From Pedobacter heparinus DSM 2366 (lineage in GTDB: Bacteria; Bacteroidota; Bacteroidia; Sphingobacteriales; Sphingobacteriaceae): 64,000 nucleotides of DNA. Under the pieces are notes generated by a model. That model had not been told where the DNA came from, did not search any database, and was given only the letters and a program-made list of their open reading frames with translations. Shown here piece after piece: positions 44,829 to 53,770 of this stretch. The translations under genes and the position numbers were made by a program. The number at the start of each line of letters is the position of its first letter. Positions within the stretch are counted from its first letter, which is position 1. Where the stretch lies: assembly GCF_000023825.1 (NCBI RefSeq), contig NC_013061.1, positions 682,001 to 746,000 on the forward strand, in the 5' to 3' direction.

Positions 44829-45038
44829 ATGAAGAACTCAGAAATTACAGGGCTTTCACAAGAAGAGCTAGTAGCCAGGATTGCAGAAGAGACAGAAAAC
44901 TTAGTAAAGTTAAAGTTTGCGCATACAATTTCGGCTATAGAGAACCCAAGCCGCATTAGCAAGGTTAGGAGAAATATTGCCCGATTAAATACTGAAGTGA
45001 CTAAGCGTAAAGCTCAGTCTGCTACTGAAACTAAATAA
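44829..45038 (+). CDS. rpmC: 50S ribosomal protein uL29
   Basis: 69 residues, a two-helix protein near the tunnel exit. Pattern [39 protein letters not shown] and [16 protein letters not shown]. 13 bp before rpsQ. Confidence 0.96.
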   Translation: MKNSEITGLSQEELVARIAEETENLVKLKFAHTISAIENPSRISKVRRNIARLNTEVTKRKAQSATETK

Positions 45039-45051
45039 CTTTAGAGTCGAA

Positions 45052-45306
45052 ATGGAAAGACAATTAAGAAAAACAAGAACCGGGTTGGTGGTAAGCAACA
45101 AGATGGAAAAATCTATTGTTGTAGCGGTAGAACGTAAAGTGAAACACCCGATCTATGGTAAGTTTGTTAAGAAAACTACCAAATTTATGGCTCATGACGA
45201 GAAAAACGATTGCGGTATTGGTGATACAGTACTGATCATGGAGACTCGTCCGCTGAGTAAAAACAAGAACTGGAGATTAGTGCAAATTTTAGAAAGGGCT
45301 AAATAA
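45052..45306 (+). CDS. rpsQ: 30S ribosomal protein uS17
   Basis: 84 residues, early-assembling 16S-binding OB-fold protein. [39 protein letters not shown] and [15 protein letters not shown] are diagnostic. It ends one base before the rplN start. Confidence 0.98.
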   Translation: MERQLRKTRTGLVVSNKMEKSIVVAVERKVKHPIYGKFVKKTTKFMAHDEKNDCGIGDTVLIMETRPLSKNKNWRLVQILERAK

Positions 45307-45307
45307 C

Positions 45308-45676
45308 ATGGTACAACAGGAATCAAGATTAAACGTAGCCGACAATAGCGGCGCAAAAGAAGTATTGGTTATCCGTGTACTTGGTGGTACTGGAAAGCGT
45401 TATGCTTCTATTGGTGACAAGATCGTTGTTACCGTTAAGAGTGCTTTGCCTTCCGGAAACATCAAGAAAGGAACAGTTTCTAAAGCAGTTGTAGTAAGAA
45501 CAAAGAAAGAGATCAGACGTAAAGATGGTTCTTATATCCGTTTCGACGACAATGCAGCAGTATTATTAAATGCACAAGATGAGCCGCGCGGTACACGTAT
45601 TTTTGGCCCGGTAGCAAGAGAACTGCGTGAAAAACAATTCATGAAAATTGTATCATTAGCACCGGAGGTATTATAA
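45308..45676 (+). CDS. rplN: 50S ribosomal protein uL14
   Basis: 122 residues, at the subunit interface. [19 protein letters not shown] and [35 protein letters not shown] are diagnostic. Its last codons contain GGAGG, 9 bases before the rplX start, which may act as a ribosome binding site. Confidence 0.98.
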   Translation: MVQQESRLNVADNSGAKEVLVIRVLGGTGKRYASIGDKIVVTVKSALPSGNIKKGTVSKAVVVRTKKEIRRKDGSYIRFDDNAAVLLNAQDEPRGTRIFGPVARELREKQFMKIVSLAPEVL

Positions 45677-45677
45677 A

Positions 45678-46016
45678 ATGAAAAATAAAGTAACTACACC
45701 AAAAATAAAAATCCGTAAAGGTGATTTAGTAAAGGTTATAGCCGGAGATTCAAAAGGTCAGCAAGGCACTGTGCTTTCAGTATTAATTTCTAAAAGCAGA
45801 ATACTTGTAGAAGGTGTTAACCTTGTATCAAAACATACAAAACCAAATGCTGCTACCCCTAATGGTGGTATCATTAAGAAAGAGGCTGCTCTTCATATTT
45901 CTAACGTGGCGTTAATTGACCCTAAGACAGGAGCAACTACACGCGTTGGCAGAAAGCTTAATGCTGATGGGAAATTAGTTAGGGTATCTAAAAAATCAGG
46001 AGAGGAGATCAAATAA
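45678..46016 (+). CDS. rplX: 50S ribosomal protein uL24
   Basis: 112 residues, KOW-domain assembly initiator. [21 protein letters not shown] is the KOW motif; [13 protein letters not shown] and [17 protein letters not shown] follow. The stop shares a base with the rplE start. Confidence 0.98.
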   Translation: MKNKVTTPKIKIRKGDLVKVIAGDSKGQQGTVLSVLISKSRILVEGVNLVSKHTKPNAATPNGGIIKKEAALHISNVALIDPKTGATTRVGRKLNADGKLVRVSKKSGEEIK

Positions 46017-46582
46017 TGGCTTACGTACCAAGATTAAAAAGTAAATATAAAGAGGAAATTGTAACTGCACTTAAAGATAAGTTCAATTACAAAAGCGTTA
46101 TGCAGGTTCCTAAGTTAGAGAAGATTGCTATCAACCAGGGGGTTGGTCGTTTCTCTGTAACTGACAAAAAGATTATGGACAGCTCTATTTTAGAGATGAC
46201 CACGATCTCAGGTCAGCAAGCAGTTGGCGCAAAATCTAAAAAAGATATCTCAAACTTTAAATTGCGTAAAGGTATGCCGGTTGGTGTACGTGTAACTTTA
46301 CGTGATAACAACATGTATGAGTTCTTAGATCGTTTAATTTCTGTAGCTTTGCCACGTATCCGTGACTTCAAAGGTATCAACGATAAAGGTTTCGATGGAA
46401 AAGGAAATTACACTTTAGGTGTAACTGAGCAGATCATCTTCCCTGAGATCAACATAGATAAGATCAGCAAGATTTTAGGTATGGACATTACTTTTGTAAC
46501 CACTGCGACTACAGATGTTGAGGCATTGGAACTTTTAAAACAATTTGGGTTACCATTTAAAAATCAAAAAACAGAGCAATAA
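46016..46582 (+). CDS. rplE: 50S ribosomal protein uL5
   Basis: 188 residues, binds 5S rRNA and contacts P-site t[44 protein letters not shown] and [20 protein letters not shown] are diagnostic. It overlaps rplX and rpsN by one base each. Confidence 0.98.
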   Translation: MAYVPRLKSKYKEEIVTALKDKFNYKSVMQVPKLEKIAINQGVGRFSVTDKKIMDSSILEMTTISGQQAVGAKSKKDISNFKLRKGMPVGVRVTLRDNNMYEFLDRLISVALPRIRDFKGINDKGFDGKGNYTLGVTEQIIFPEINIDKISKILGMDITFVTTATTDVEALELLKQFGLPFKNQKTEQ

Positions 46583-46851
46583 TGGCAAAAGAAGGTGTAA
46601 AAGCTCGCGAAATTAAGCGCCAGAAGCTGGTTGCTAAGTATGCAGAGAAACGTGCAGAACTTAAAGCTGCCGGAGACTATGAAGGATTAGACAAGTTACC
46701 AAAAAACTCATCGGCTGTACGTTTGCACAACCGTTGTAAATTAACTGGCCGTCCTCGTGGTTACATGCGTACTTTCGGTATATCAAGGGTATTGTTCCGT
46801 GATATGGCTTTGGCAGGTAAAATACCTGGGGTAAGAAAAGCAAGCTGGTAA
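46582..46851 (+). CDS. rpsN: 30S ribosomal protein uS14, zinc-free long form
   Basis: 89 residues. [22 protein letters not shown] identifies uS14. It is the long form lacking the CxxC...CxxC zinc site (only one Cys remains). A 111-base spacer, long for this operon, follows before rpsH. Confidence 0.97.
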   Translation: MAKEGVKAREIKRQKLVAKYAEKRAELKAAGDYEGLDKLPKNSSAVRLHNRCKLTGRPRGYMRTFGISRVLFRDMALAGKIPGVRKASW

Positions 46852-46962
46852 ACAGCTGATGTGTTTAAGGTTCAATTCCTTAAACTGCAAATAAAAGAAT
46901 TAACCGATGGCAGGTCGTTCCGAATAGGTCGGAAAGGAAACCACTATCACAATTATATAAAA
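46852..46962 (+). promoter_or_regulatory. Long structured spacer between rpsN and rpsH
   Basis: 111 bases without a gene where neighbours touch or overlap. It contains a 7-bp hairpin (TTTAAGG/CCTTAAA, near 46864-46884). It could hold a regulatory or processing site, but I see no known motif and no clear promoter. Confidence 0.3.
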
Positions 46963-47361
46963 ATGAATACAGATCCAATAGCAGATTATCTTACAAGAGT
47001 AAGAAATGCCATAAAGGCAAATCACAGAATTGTAGAGATTCCTGCATCAAACCTTAAAAAGGAAATTACTAAAGTACTTTTTGACAAAGGTTACATTGCT
47101 AACTACAAATTTGAGGATACTACAACTCAAGGCACTATTAAAATTGCATTGAAGTACAATGCGATCACTAAAATCCCGGCGATCCGTACGTTAACACGTA
47201 TTAGCAAACCAGGTTTAAGGCAATATGCCGGTGTGGATAATATGCCAAGAGTATTAAATGGTTTAGGTATTGCAATTTTATCTACATCTAAGGGTGTTAT
47301 GACCGATAAAGAGGCTGCTAAACTAAACATTGGTGGCGAAGTTTTGTGTCACGTTTATTAA
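46963..47361 (+). CDS. rpsH: 30S ribosomal protein uS8
   Basis: 132 residues from ATG 46963 (MNTDPIADYLTRVRNA); the open frame extends 34 codons upstream without similarity. Central 16S-binding protein; C-terminal GIAILSTSKGVMTDKEAAK and GGEVLCHVY are diagnostic. In E. coli S8 represses the spc operon. Confidence 0.98.
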   Translation: MNTDPIADYLTRVRNAIKANHRIVEIPASNLKKEITKVLFDKGYIANYKFEDTTTQGTIKIALKYNAITKIPAIRTLTRISKPGLRQYAGVDNMPRVLNGLGIAILSTSKGVMTDKEAAKLNIGGEVLCHVY

Positions 47362-47379
47362 TTAAAGGAGGATAGCAAA

Positions 47380-47937
47380 ATGTCAAGAGTAGGAAAAGCC
47401 CCAATTAATGTACCTGCAGGTGTAACGATTACCGTTTCTAAAGATAACGTAGTAACTGTTAAAGGCCCTAAGGGAGAATTAACTCAAGCAGTAGATTCAG
47501 ATATCACTGTAAGTCAGGAAGATGGCGTGTTAACAGTACAACGTCCGTCAGAGCAAAAAAGACACAAAGCATTACATGGTTTATACCGTGCTTTGATCAA
47601 TAATATGGTTGTTGGTGTAACAGAAGGTTATAAAATTCAACAGGAATTAGTAGGTGTGGGTTACCGCGCTACAAACCAGGGAAATACACTGGATCTTGTT
47701 TTAGGTTATTCTCACCATTATGTTTTCCAGTTGCCGGAAGAGATTAAGGTGACCACAACCTCAGAAAAAGGTCAGACACCTAAAATCATTTTAGAAAGTA
47801 TTGACAAACAATTGATAGGACAGGTAGCAGCGAAGATCCGTTCGTTACGTGCACCGGAACCATATAAAGGTAAAGGTATCAAGTTTGTAGGCGAAGTGTT
47901 AAGAAGAAAAGCAGGTAAATCAGCTTCTAAAAAATAA
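47380..47937 (+). CDS. rplF: 50S ribosomal protein uL6
   Basis: 185 residues, near the factor-binding site. [39 protein letters not shown] and [20 protein letters not shown] are diagnostic. It has a perfect Shine-Dalgarno site AGGAGG at 47366-47371, 8 bases before ATG. Confidence 0.98.
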   Translation: MSRVGKAPINVPAGVTITVSKDNVVTVKGPKGELTQAVDSDITVSQEDGVLTVQRPSEQKRHKALHGLYRALINNMVVGVTEGYKIQQELVGVGYRATNQGNTLDLVLGYSHHYVFQLPEEIKVTTTSEKGQTPKIILESIDKQLIGQVAAKIRSLRAPEPYKGKGIKFVGEVLRRKAGKSASKK

Positions 47938-47942
47938 TCATC

Positions 47943-48296
47943 ATGGCAGGGAAAAAATTATCTCGTAGAGATCGTATAAAAAAAGGCATCAGAAAAAGAT
48001 TAACAGGTTCTGAAAGCCGTCCACGTTTATCGGTTTATAGAAGCAATAAAGGGATTTATGCTCAAATTATTAACGATGTAACCGGTAGCACAATTGTATC
48101 AGCTTCATCTTTATCTAAAGATTTTTCAGGTACAGGCAATAAATCTGAGCAATCAGTTGCCGTAGGTAAATTAGTAGCTGAAAAAGCTATCGCAGCAGGT
48201 ATTAAACAAGTTGTTTTCGATAGAAATGGCTATTTATACCATGGTCGCGTTAAATCGCTGGCAGATGGTGCCCGCGAAGCTGGTTTAGAATTTTAA
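47943..48296 (+). CDS. rplR: 50S ribosomal protein uL18
   Basis: 117 residues, binds 5S r[22 protein letters not shown] start, [20 protein letters not shown], and the C-terminal [21 protein letters not shown] are diagnostic. 5 bp after rplF. Confidence 0.98.
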   Translation: MAGKKLSRRDRIKKGIRKRLTGSESRPRLSVYRSNKGIYAQIINDVTGSTIVSASSLSKDFSGTGNKSEQSVAVGKLVAEKAIAAGIKQVVFDRNGYLYHGRVKSLADGAREAGLEF

Positions 48297-48314
48297 TCTG
48301 AAAATTAGATAAGA

Positions 48315-48833
48315 ATGTCAACTATCAATATAAAAAGAGTTAAGACTAGCGAGATCGAATTAAAAGATCGTTTAGTTAGCATACAACGCGTAGCCAAAGT
48401 AACCAAAGGTGGTCGTACTTTCAGCTTCTCAGCAATCGTAGTTGTTGGAGATGAGAACGGAATCGTTGGATACGGATTGGGTAAAGCAAAAGAGGTAACA
48501 GAAGCAATTGCAAAAGGCATTGATGATGCTAAAAAGAACCTGGTAAAAGTTCCTTTGTTGAATGGTACTGTTCCTCACGAGCAAATCGGTAAATTTTCTG
48601 GAGGTTTTGTATTGATCAAACCTGCAGCTGTAGGTACCGGAGTTATTGCTGGTGGTGCGATGCGTGCTGTATTGGAGAGTGCTGGAGTACATAACGTACT
48701 GGCAAAATCAAAAGGTTCATCAAATCCTCACAACGTGGTAAAAGCAACTGTAGATGCTTTAACTAAAATGCGTGATGCTTACACTGTTGCACAACAGCGT
48801 GGTGTTGATTTAAATAAAGTTTTTAACGGATAA
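48315..48833 (+). CDS. rpsE: 30S ribosomal protein uS5
   Basis: 172 residues, at the mRNA entry site with uS3 and uS4. [41 protein letters not shown] and [20 protein letters not shown] are diagnostic. 4 bp before rpmD. Confidence 0.98.
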   Translation: MSTINIKRVKTSEIELKDRLVSIQRVAKVTKGGRTFSFSAIVVVGDENGIVGYGLGKAKEVTEAIAKGIDDAKKNLVKVPLLNGTVPHEQIGKFSGGFVLIKPAAVGTGVIAGGAMRAVLESAGVHNVLAKSKGSSNPHNVVKATVDALTKMRDAYTVAQQRGVDLNKVFNG

Positions 48834-48837
48834 TATT

Positions 48838-49017
48838 ATGGCTAAGATCAAAATAACCCAGGTAAAAAGCATTATCGACAGAAGTGAGCGCCAGAAAAGA
48901 ACAATGCAAGCTTTAGGTTTAACTAAAATGAACCAAAGTGTAGAAGTTGAGGCAACTGATGCCATTATTGGAATGGTAAGAAAAGTGAATCACTTAATCG
49001 CGATAGAGCGCATATAA
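48838..49017 (+). CDS. rpmD: 50S ribosomal protein uL30
   Basis: 59 residues, read directly from the sequence between rpsE and rplO: MAKIKITQVKSIIDRSERQK start, QALGLTKMNQSVEVE and MVRKVNHLIAIERI end. This is the standard length and pattern of bacterial uL30. Starts 4 bp after the rpsE stop; a hairpin with an embedded promoter follows at 49026. Confidence 0.96.
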   Translation: MAKIKITQVKSIIDRSERQKRTMQALGLTKMNQSVEVEATDAIIGMVRKVNHLIAIERI

Positions 49018-49025
49018 ATTATTTT

Positions 49026-49068
49026 AAAGGTTGTAAATGTAGTTAATATAATTACATTTGCAACCTTT
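49026..49068 (+). promoter_or_regulatory. Hairpin carrying a promoter between rpmD and rplO
   Basis: A 19-bp stem (49026-49044 with 49050-49068, two G-T pairs) with a 5-base loop follows rpmD by eight bases. TTG (49031-49033) on the left arm and TACATTTG (49053-49060) on the right arm are 19 bases apart, matching the promoter spacing of rplC and tRNA-Gln. The element could end the upstream transcript and start the rplO-secY-map transcript near 49065. Confidence 0.65.
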
Positions 49069-49132
49069 GTATATTGTTTAACCGTTGACCCTGATTAGTG
49101 AAAGCGAAGGGCAACACAATAAGTTTCAAGAA

Positions 49133-49579
49133 ATGAACTTAAGTAATTTAAAACCTGCAGCAGGTTCTGTTAAAAATAGTAAGAGAATTGGTCGTGGTAC
49201 CGGTTCTGGTCGTGGCGGTACTTCCACCCGTGGTCATAAAGGGGCCGGATCACGTTCAGGACATTCAACCAAGGTTGGATTTGAAGGCGGTCAGATGCCA
49301 TTACAGCGTCGTGTGCCTAAAGTAGGTTTCAAACCTATTAACCGTGTTGAATACGTAGGTGTAAATTTAGATGTGTTACAAGGATTGGCTGAGAAGTTTA
49401 ACTTAACAAGCATAGATTTTGCTGCCTTACAACAACATGGTTTAGCATCTAAAAACGATCTGGTTAAGATTTTAGGTCGCGGTGAAGTTAAATCTAAGAT
49501 AGAAGTTAAAGCACATGCTTTTTCTGCAACTGCACAAAAAGCTATTGAGGCTGTTGGAGGCTCAATCGAAAAATTGTAA
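49133..49579 (+). CDS. rplO: 50S ribosomal protein uL15
   Basis: 148 residues from ATG 49133 ([20 protein letters not shown]); the frame runs 16 codons further upstream, inside the predicted leader. [21 protein letters not shown] and [18 protein letters not shown] are diagnostic. 3 bp before secY. Confidence 0.98.
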   Translation: MNLSNLKPAAGSVKNSKRIGRGTGSGRGGTSTRGHKGAGSRSGHSTKVGFEGGQMPLQRRVPKVGFKPINRVEYVGVNLDVLQGLAEKFNLTSIDFAALQQHGLASKNDLVKILGRGEVKSKIEVKAHAFSATAQKAIEAVGGSIEKL

Positions 49580-49582
49580 TTA

Positions 49583-50917
49583 ATGAAGAAGCTGTTTACT
49601 ACTTTAAGTAATATTTGGAAAATTCAAGAATTGAAAGAGCGTATTATTTTTACGCTCATGATTCTTTTAGTTTATAGGTTTGTATCTCATGTGGTATTAC
49701 CAGGTGTAGATGCAACACTTTTAGGCGATAATACGAAGTCTGGCATTTTAGGTCTGTTGGATATGTTTGCGGGAGGATCATTTTCCCGGGTATCTATCCT
49801 GGCCTTGGGTGTTATGCCTTATATTTCTGCCTCTATTGTAGTTCAGCTATTAGGTATTGCGGTTCCTTCTTTTCAGAAGATGCAAAAGGAAGGTGAGAGC
49901 GGAAGAAAGAAACTCAATCAGATTACCCGTTATTTAACCGTAGCCATTACAGCTGTTCAGGCTGTGGGTTATGTTAAAACACAGGTTCCAGCTGAGGCTA
50001 TCATTATAGACCACACCTTATTTTTTGTGCTTGCAACATTTGTTTTATCTGCAGGTACATTATTTGTAATGTGGTTAGGTGAGAAAATCACTGACAAAGG
50101 TATTGGTAATGGTATATCACTGATCATTATGGTTGGTATTATTGCCCGTTTGCCTATTGCGCTGCAACAGGAGATCAGTTCAAGGTTTGTAGGTGACGGG
50201 GGCTTAATTGCCCTGGTTGTTGAGATTGTTGCGCTTTTTGCTGTTGTAATGTTTACGATCATGATTGTACAGGGCGTTCGTAAAGTGCCTGTACAATATG
50301 CAAAAAGGATTGTAGGCAACAGACAGTTTGGTGGGGTTAGGCAGTATATACCTTTAAAAGTAAATGCTGCTGGTGTGATGCCGATCATTTTTGCCCAGGC
50401 ATTAATGTTTATTCCCGCAACTTTGACAGGATTTTTTCCATCCTTGCAGAATACCTGGCTGATTCAGTTTAGTGATTATACTTCTTTGGCCTATAGTTTA
50501 ACGTTTGCATTTTTAATTATTGCATTTACATTTTTCTATACTGCGATTACAGTTAATCCTACTCAGATGTCTGATGACATGAAAAAGAATGGTGGGTTTA
50601 TACCGGGCATAAAACCGGGTTTATCTACTTCATCATTTATTGATGATGTGATTTCCAAGATCACCTTTCCAGGAGCAGTTTTCCTGGCGATCATTGCAAT
50701 TCTTCCTTCTATTGCAGTTAAATTTGGGATTAAATCTGAGTTTGCACATTTTTATGGAGGAACGTCTTTGCTGATTCTGGTAGGGGTTGTTCTAGATACC
50801 TTACAACAGATTGAGAGTTATTTATTAATGCGTCATTACGATGGATTAATGAAAACAGGTAGGGTTACTGGTCGTACGGGAATTCCTGCAGCGAGTGGTA
50901 GCAATGCTGTGATTTAG
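49583..50917 (+). CDS. secY: Protein translocase channel subunit SecY
   Basis: 444 residues with 10 membrane helices; forms the SecYEG channel. LLDMFAGGSFSRVSILALGVMPYISASI region, QKEGESGRKKLNQITRYLT, GIGNGISLIIMVGI and NPTQMSDDMKKNGGFIPGI loops are diagnostic. No adk follows, unlike many bacteria; map does. Confidence 0.98.
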   Translation: MKKLFTTLSNIWKIQELKERIIFTLMILLVYRFVSHVVLPGVDATLLGDNTKSGILGLLDMFAGGSFSRVSILALGVMPYISASIVVQLLGIAVPSFQKMQKEGESGRKKLNQITRYLTVAITAVQAVGYVKTQVPAEAIIIDHTLFFVLATFVLSAGTLFVMWLGEKITDKGIGNGISLIIMVGIIARLPIALQQEISSRFVGDGGLIALVVEIVALFAVVMFTIMIVQGVRKVPVQYAKRIVGNRQFGGVRQYIPLKVNAAGVMPIIFAQALMFIPATLTGFFPSLQNTWLIQFSDYTSLAYSLTFAFLIIAFTFFYTAITVNPTQMSDDMKKNGGFIPGIKPGLSTSSFIDDVISKITFPGAVFLAIIAILPSIAVKFGIKSEFAHFYGGTSLLILVGVVLDTLQQIESYLLMRHYDGLMKTGRVTGRTGIPAASGSNAVI

Positions 50918-50925
50918 TAAATACA

Positions 50926-51714
50926 ATGTCTAAAATCTATTACAAATCTCCGGAAGAGATAGAGTTAATAAGAGAAAGTTCTTTGCTGGTATCAAAGACC
51001 TTAGCTGAAGTTGCTAAGGTCATTGGTCCGGGAGTAACAACAAAGAAGCTTAATGATCTGGCTGAGACATTTATAAAAGACCATGGTGCGATCCCTGCTT
51101 TTTTAAATTATAATGGATTTCCTTATTCTTTATGTATTTCACCAAATGAACAGGTTGTTCATGGATTTCCTGGGGATTATGTAATTCAGGAAGGAGATTT
51201 GATCTCTGTAGATTGTGGTGTGATCAAGAATGATTTTTTTGGGGATTCGGCATATACTTTTTCTATTGGAGAGATCGACAGCGAGCGTCAGAAACTTGTG
51301 GAAGTAACACAGGAATGTCTGAAACTGGCTATAGAAAAGGCTGTGGTTGGTTCGAGAATTGGTGATGTGGGATTTGCAGTACAAGCTTATGCAGAGGCAA
51401 ATGGATTTGGAGTAGTGAGAGAATTGGTTGGTCATGGTGTTGGAGTTAAATTACACGAAAAACCCGAGGTGCCTAATTATGGCAAAAGGGGAAGTGGAAT
51501 TAAACTGGAAGAGGGAATGGTGATTGCGATAGAGCCGATGATCAATGCAGGTACGGCAGGGGTTAAATTTTGGTCTGATGGATGGACTGTAACCAGTAAG
51601 GACAATAAGCCATCGGCACATTTTGAGCATACTGTTGCGGTTAAAAAGGGGAATGCAGATGTTTTATCAACCTTTTCATTCATTGAAGAAGTTTTAAAGA
51701 AAAAAAGTAAATAA
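50926..51714 (+). CDS. map: Type I methionine aminopeptidase
   Basis: 262 residues. Removes N-terminal Met from new proteins. Metal ligands are in VDCGVIKNDFFGDSAYTF (two Asp), LVGHGVGVKLHEKPEVPNYG (His), VIAIEPMINAG (Glu) and FEHTVAV (Glu). It lies 8 bp after secY, and a promoter element for infA follows. Confidence 0.97.
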   Translation: MSKIYYKSPEEIELIRESSLLVSKTLAEVAKVIGPGVTTKKLNDLAETFIKDHGAIPAFLNYNGFPYSLCISPNEQVVHGFPGDYVIQEGDLISVDCGVIKNDFFGDSAYTFSIGEIDSERQKLVEVTQECLKLAIEKAVVGSRIGDVGFAVQAYAEANGFGVVRELVGHGVGVKLHEKPEVPNYGKRGSGIKLEEGMVIAIEPMINAGTAGVKFWSDGWTVTSKDNKPSAHFEHTVAVKKGNADVLSTFSFIEEVLKKKSK

Positions 51715-51729
51715 TTAAATTTTTTTATT

Positions 51730-51737
51730 TAATTTTG
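51730..51737 (+). promoter_or_regulatory. Minus-7 element before infA
   Basis: TAATTTTG fits TAnnTTTG and is followed by CATCCCTG, similar to the first transcribed bases of the rpsL and rplC units. No TTG is seen about 22 bases upstream. The leader would be about 40 bases. Confidence 0.5.
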
Positions 51738-51781
51738 CATCCCTGTTGAACAACAGCTAATTAAGTAAAAATCAATATTAT

Positions 51782-52000
51782 ATGGCTAAACAAGCCTCAA
51801 TTGAACAAGACGGTGTAATAAGGGAAGCATTATCGAATGCCATGTTCCGTGTAGAACTGGAAAATGGTCATGAGATTATTGCTCATATCTCTGGAAAAAT
51901 GAGGATGCATTATATCAAAATTTTACCGGGGGACAAAGTCAAATTAGAGATGTCGCCTTACGATTTATCAAAGGGCAGGATTACTTATAGATACAAATAA
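51782..52000 (+). CDS. infA: Translation initiation factor IF-1
   Basis: 72 residues, exact family length; S1-type OB fold that occupies the A site during initiation. [40 protein letters not shown] and [12 protein letters not shown] are diagnostic. rpmJ starts 2 bases after its stop. Confidence 0.98.
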   Translation: MAKQASIEQDGVIREALSNAMFRVELENGHEIIAHISGKMRMHYIKILPGDKVKLEMSPYDLSKGRITYRYK

Positions 52001-52001
52001 A

Positions 52002-52118
52002 ATGAAAGTTAGGTCATCAATTAAAAAACGTAGTGCGGATTGCAAGGTTATTCGTCGTAAAGGTAAACTTTACGTAATCAACAAGAAGAACCCTAAATTT
52101 AAGCAACGTCAAGGTTAA
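52002..52118 (+). CDS. rpmJ: 50S ribosomal protein bL36, zinc-free form
   Basis: 38 residues, read directly from sequence; [19 protein letters not shown] start and [11 protein letters not shown] end. Of the four zinc ligands of the classical form only Cys14 remains; the other positions are Ser11, Asn27 and Phe33 region. Same operon position as in other bacteria. Confidence 0.96.
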   Translation: MKVRSSIKKRSADCKVIRRKGKLYVINKKNPKFKQRQG

Positions 52119-52130
52119 TTAAATTTTAGA

Positions 52131-52215
52131 TTTTAGATTTACGAATTAAGATTACGTAATTGGGTTGCACAGCTTCCTGATCGTGAATCGTAAATCAAAA
52201 GATCGTAAATCAAAA
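52131..52215. repeat. Direct and inverted AATCGTAAATC repeats before rpsM
   Basis: ATCGTAAATCAAAA occurs twice, at 52187-52200 and 52202-52215 (15-bp period). A related inverted copy TTTTAGATTTACG lies at 52131-52143, so the leader of rpsM can form a stem of about 12 bp with a bulged A. Confidence 0.65.
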
Positions 52216-52230
52216 TCGCTAAATACAAAT

Positions 52231-52608
52231 ATGGCAAGGATATCAGGTATAGATTTACCAAGAAACAAAAGAGGTGAGATCGGGTTAACCTACATCTTCG
52301 GAGTAGGAAGAGCAACTGCGCAACGTATATTAACGGAGGCAGGTATCGATTTTAACAAAAAAGTACAAGATTGGTCTGATGATGAGTTATCGGCAATTCG
52401 TACCATTATTAACGACGGAGTAAAAGTTGAAGGTGCTTTACGTTCAGAAGTTCAGTTGAACATTAAGCGTTTAATGGATATCGGTTGTTACCGTGGTTTA
52501 CGTCACAGAAAAGGTTTGCCGGTACGTGGTCAGCGCACTAAGAACAACTCTCGTACACGTAAAGGCAAGAGAAAAACAGTTGCAAACAAGAAAAAAGCTA
52601 CTAAATAA
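52231..52608 (+). CDS. rpsM: 30S ribosomal protein uS13
   Basis: 125 residues from ATG 52231 ([20 protein letters not shown]); longer in-frame starts run into the repeat region. [21 protein letters not shown] is diagnostic. It forms intersubunit bridges from the 30S head. Confidence 0.98.
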   Translation: MARISGIDLPRNKRGEIGLTYIFGVGRATAQRILTEAGIDFNKKVQDWSDDELSAIRTIINDGVKVEGALRSEVQLNIKRLMDIGCYRGLRHRKGLPVRGQRTKNNSRTRKGKRKTVANKKKATK

Positions 52609-52629
52609 AATTAGTACTGAATAATAATT

Positions 52630-53019
52630 ATGGCTAAGAGTAAAAAAGTTACCAAAAAGCGTATTGTTGTTATTGAGCCTGTTGGTCAGGCACACATCAA
52701 TGCTACTTTTAACAATATCATTGTTACCTTAACAAATAACAATGGTCAAACTATTTCATGGTCTTCTGCAGGTAAAATGGGCTTTAAAGGTTCTAAAAAG
52801 AACACGCCTTATGCAGCAGGTCAGGCTGCATCTGATTGCGGTAAAGTAGCATTTGATCTGGGGCTGCGTAAAGTAGATGTTTTTGTTAAAGGTCCGGGTT
52901 CTGGTCGTGAGTCTGCAATTAGAACATTGCAGGTTTCAGGTATAGAAGTAACCTCTATCAAAGATATTACCCCGCTTCCACACAATGGATGTCGTCCTCC
53001 TAAGAAGAGAAGAGTTTAA
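52630..53019 (+). CDS. rpsK: 30S ribosomal protein uS11
   Basis: 129 residues, platform protein. [41 protein letters not shown] and [15 protein letters not shown] end are diagnostic. Confidence 0.98.
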   Translation: MAKSKKVTKKRIVVIEPVGQAHINATFNNIIVTLTNNNGQTISWSSAGKMGFKGSKKNTPYAAGQAASDCGKVAFDLGLRKVDVFVKGPGSGRESAIRTLQVSGIEVTSIKDITPLPHNGCRPPKKRRV

Positions 53020-53084
53020 TTTATTAATTTTTAAAGCTAAGAGTCTGCAGCGTAAGGTTGCATGATACTTTAAAACAAAAAACA

Positions 53085-53693
53085 ATGGCAAGATATACAG
53101 GACCAAAGTCCAAAATCGCCCGTAAGTTCAGAGAGCCAATTTTTGGCCCTGATAAAGTACTAGACAGAAAAAATTATCCTCCTGGGCAGCACGGTGCTTC
53201 AAAAAGAAGAGGAAAACAGTCAGAGTATGCTGTACAGTTAATGGAGAAACAGAAGGTTAAATATACTTATGGTGTATTAGAGCGTCAGTTCCGTAACTTA
53301 TTTACCAAAGCGTCTTCACGTGGTGGTATTACAGGTGATAACTTATTACAATTATTAGAAGCTCGTTTAGATAACACAGTTTACAGATTAGGTATTGCTA
53401 CAACACGTTCAGCTGCCCGTCAGTTAGTTAGCCATAAACACGTAACAGTTAACGGTGAAGTAGTAAATATTCCATCTTATCAATTGAAAGCTGGTGATGT
53501 TATCGCAGTGCGTCAAAAGTCAAAAACTTTAGAAGCTATTACCAATTCAGTAGCAGGCAGAGTAATCAATAAATTCAATTGGTTAGACTGGAATGCAAGT
53601 GAATTATCAGGTAAGTTTTTAGCTTATCCTAATCGCGACGAGATACCAGAAAATATCAAAGAAAATCTTATAGTAGAGTTATACTCTAAGTAA
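53085..53693 (+). CDS. rpsD: 30S ribosomal protein uS4
   Basis: 202 residues from ATG 53085 ([18 protein letters not shown]); an upstream TTG at 53058 is unlikely. Assembly initiator with an S4 RNA-binding domain ([25 protein letters not shown]). It lacks the N-terminal zinc cysteines. A terminator-like hairpin follows 8 bases after the stop. Confidence 0.98.
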   Translation: MARYTGPKSKIARKFREPIFGPDKVLDRKNYPPGQHGASKRRGKQSEYAVQLMEKQKVKYTYGVLERQFRNLFTKASSRGGITGDNLLQLLEARLDNTVYRLGIATTRSAARQLVSHKHVTVNGEVVNIPSYQLKAGDVIAVRQKSKTLEAITNSVAGRVINKFNWLDWNASELSGKFLAYPNRDEIPENIKENLIVELYSK

Positions 53694-53700
53694 TATATTT

Positions 53701-53731
53701 AGTTAACTGTTACAAAGCAGTTAACTTTTTT
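53701..53731 (+). terminator. Terminator-like hairpin between rpsD and rpoA
   Basis: A 9-bp perfect stem (53701-53709 with 53718-53726; AGTTAACTG/CAGTTAACT), 8-base loop and six T to 53731. It looks like an intrinsic terminator or attenuator inside the operon, 40 bases before rpoA. Confidence 0.7.
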
Positions 53732-53770
53732 ACGTTACATAATTTTAATAACGATCTAAAAACATTATAA

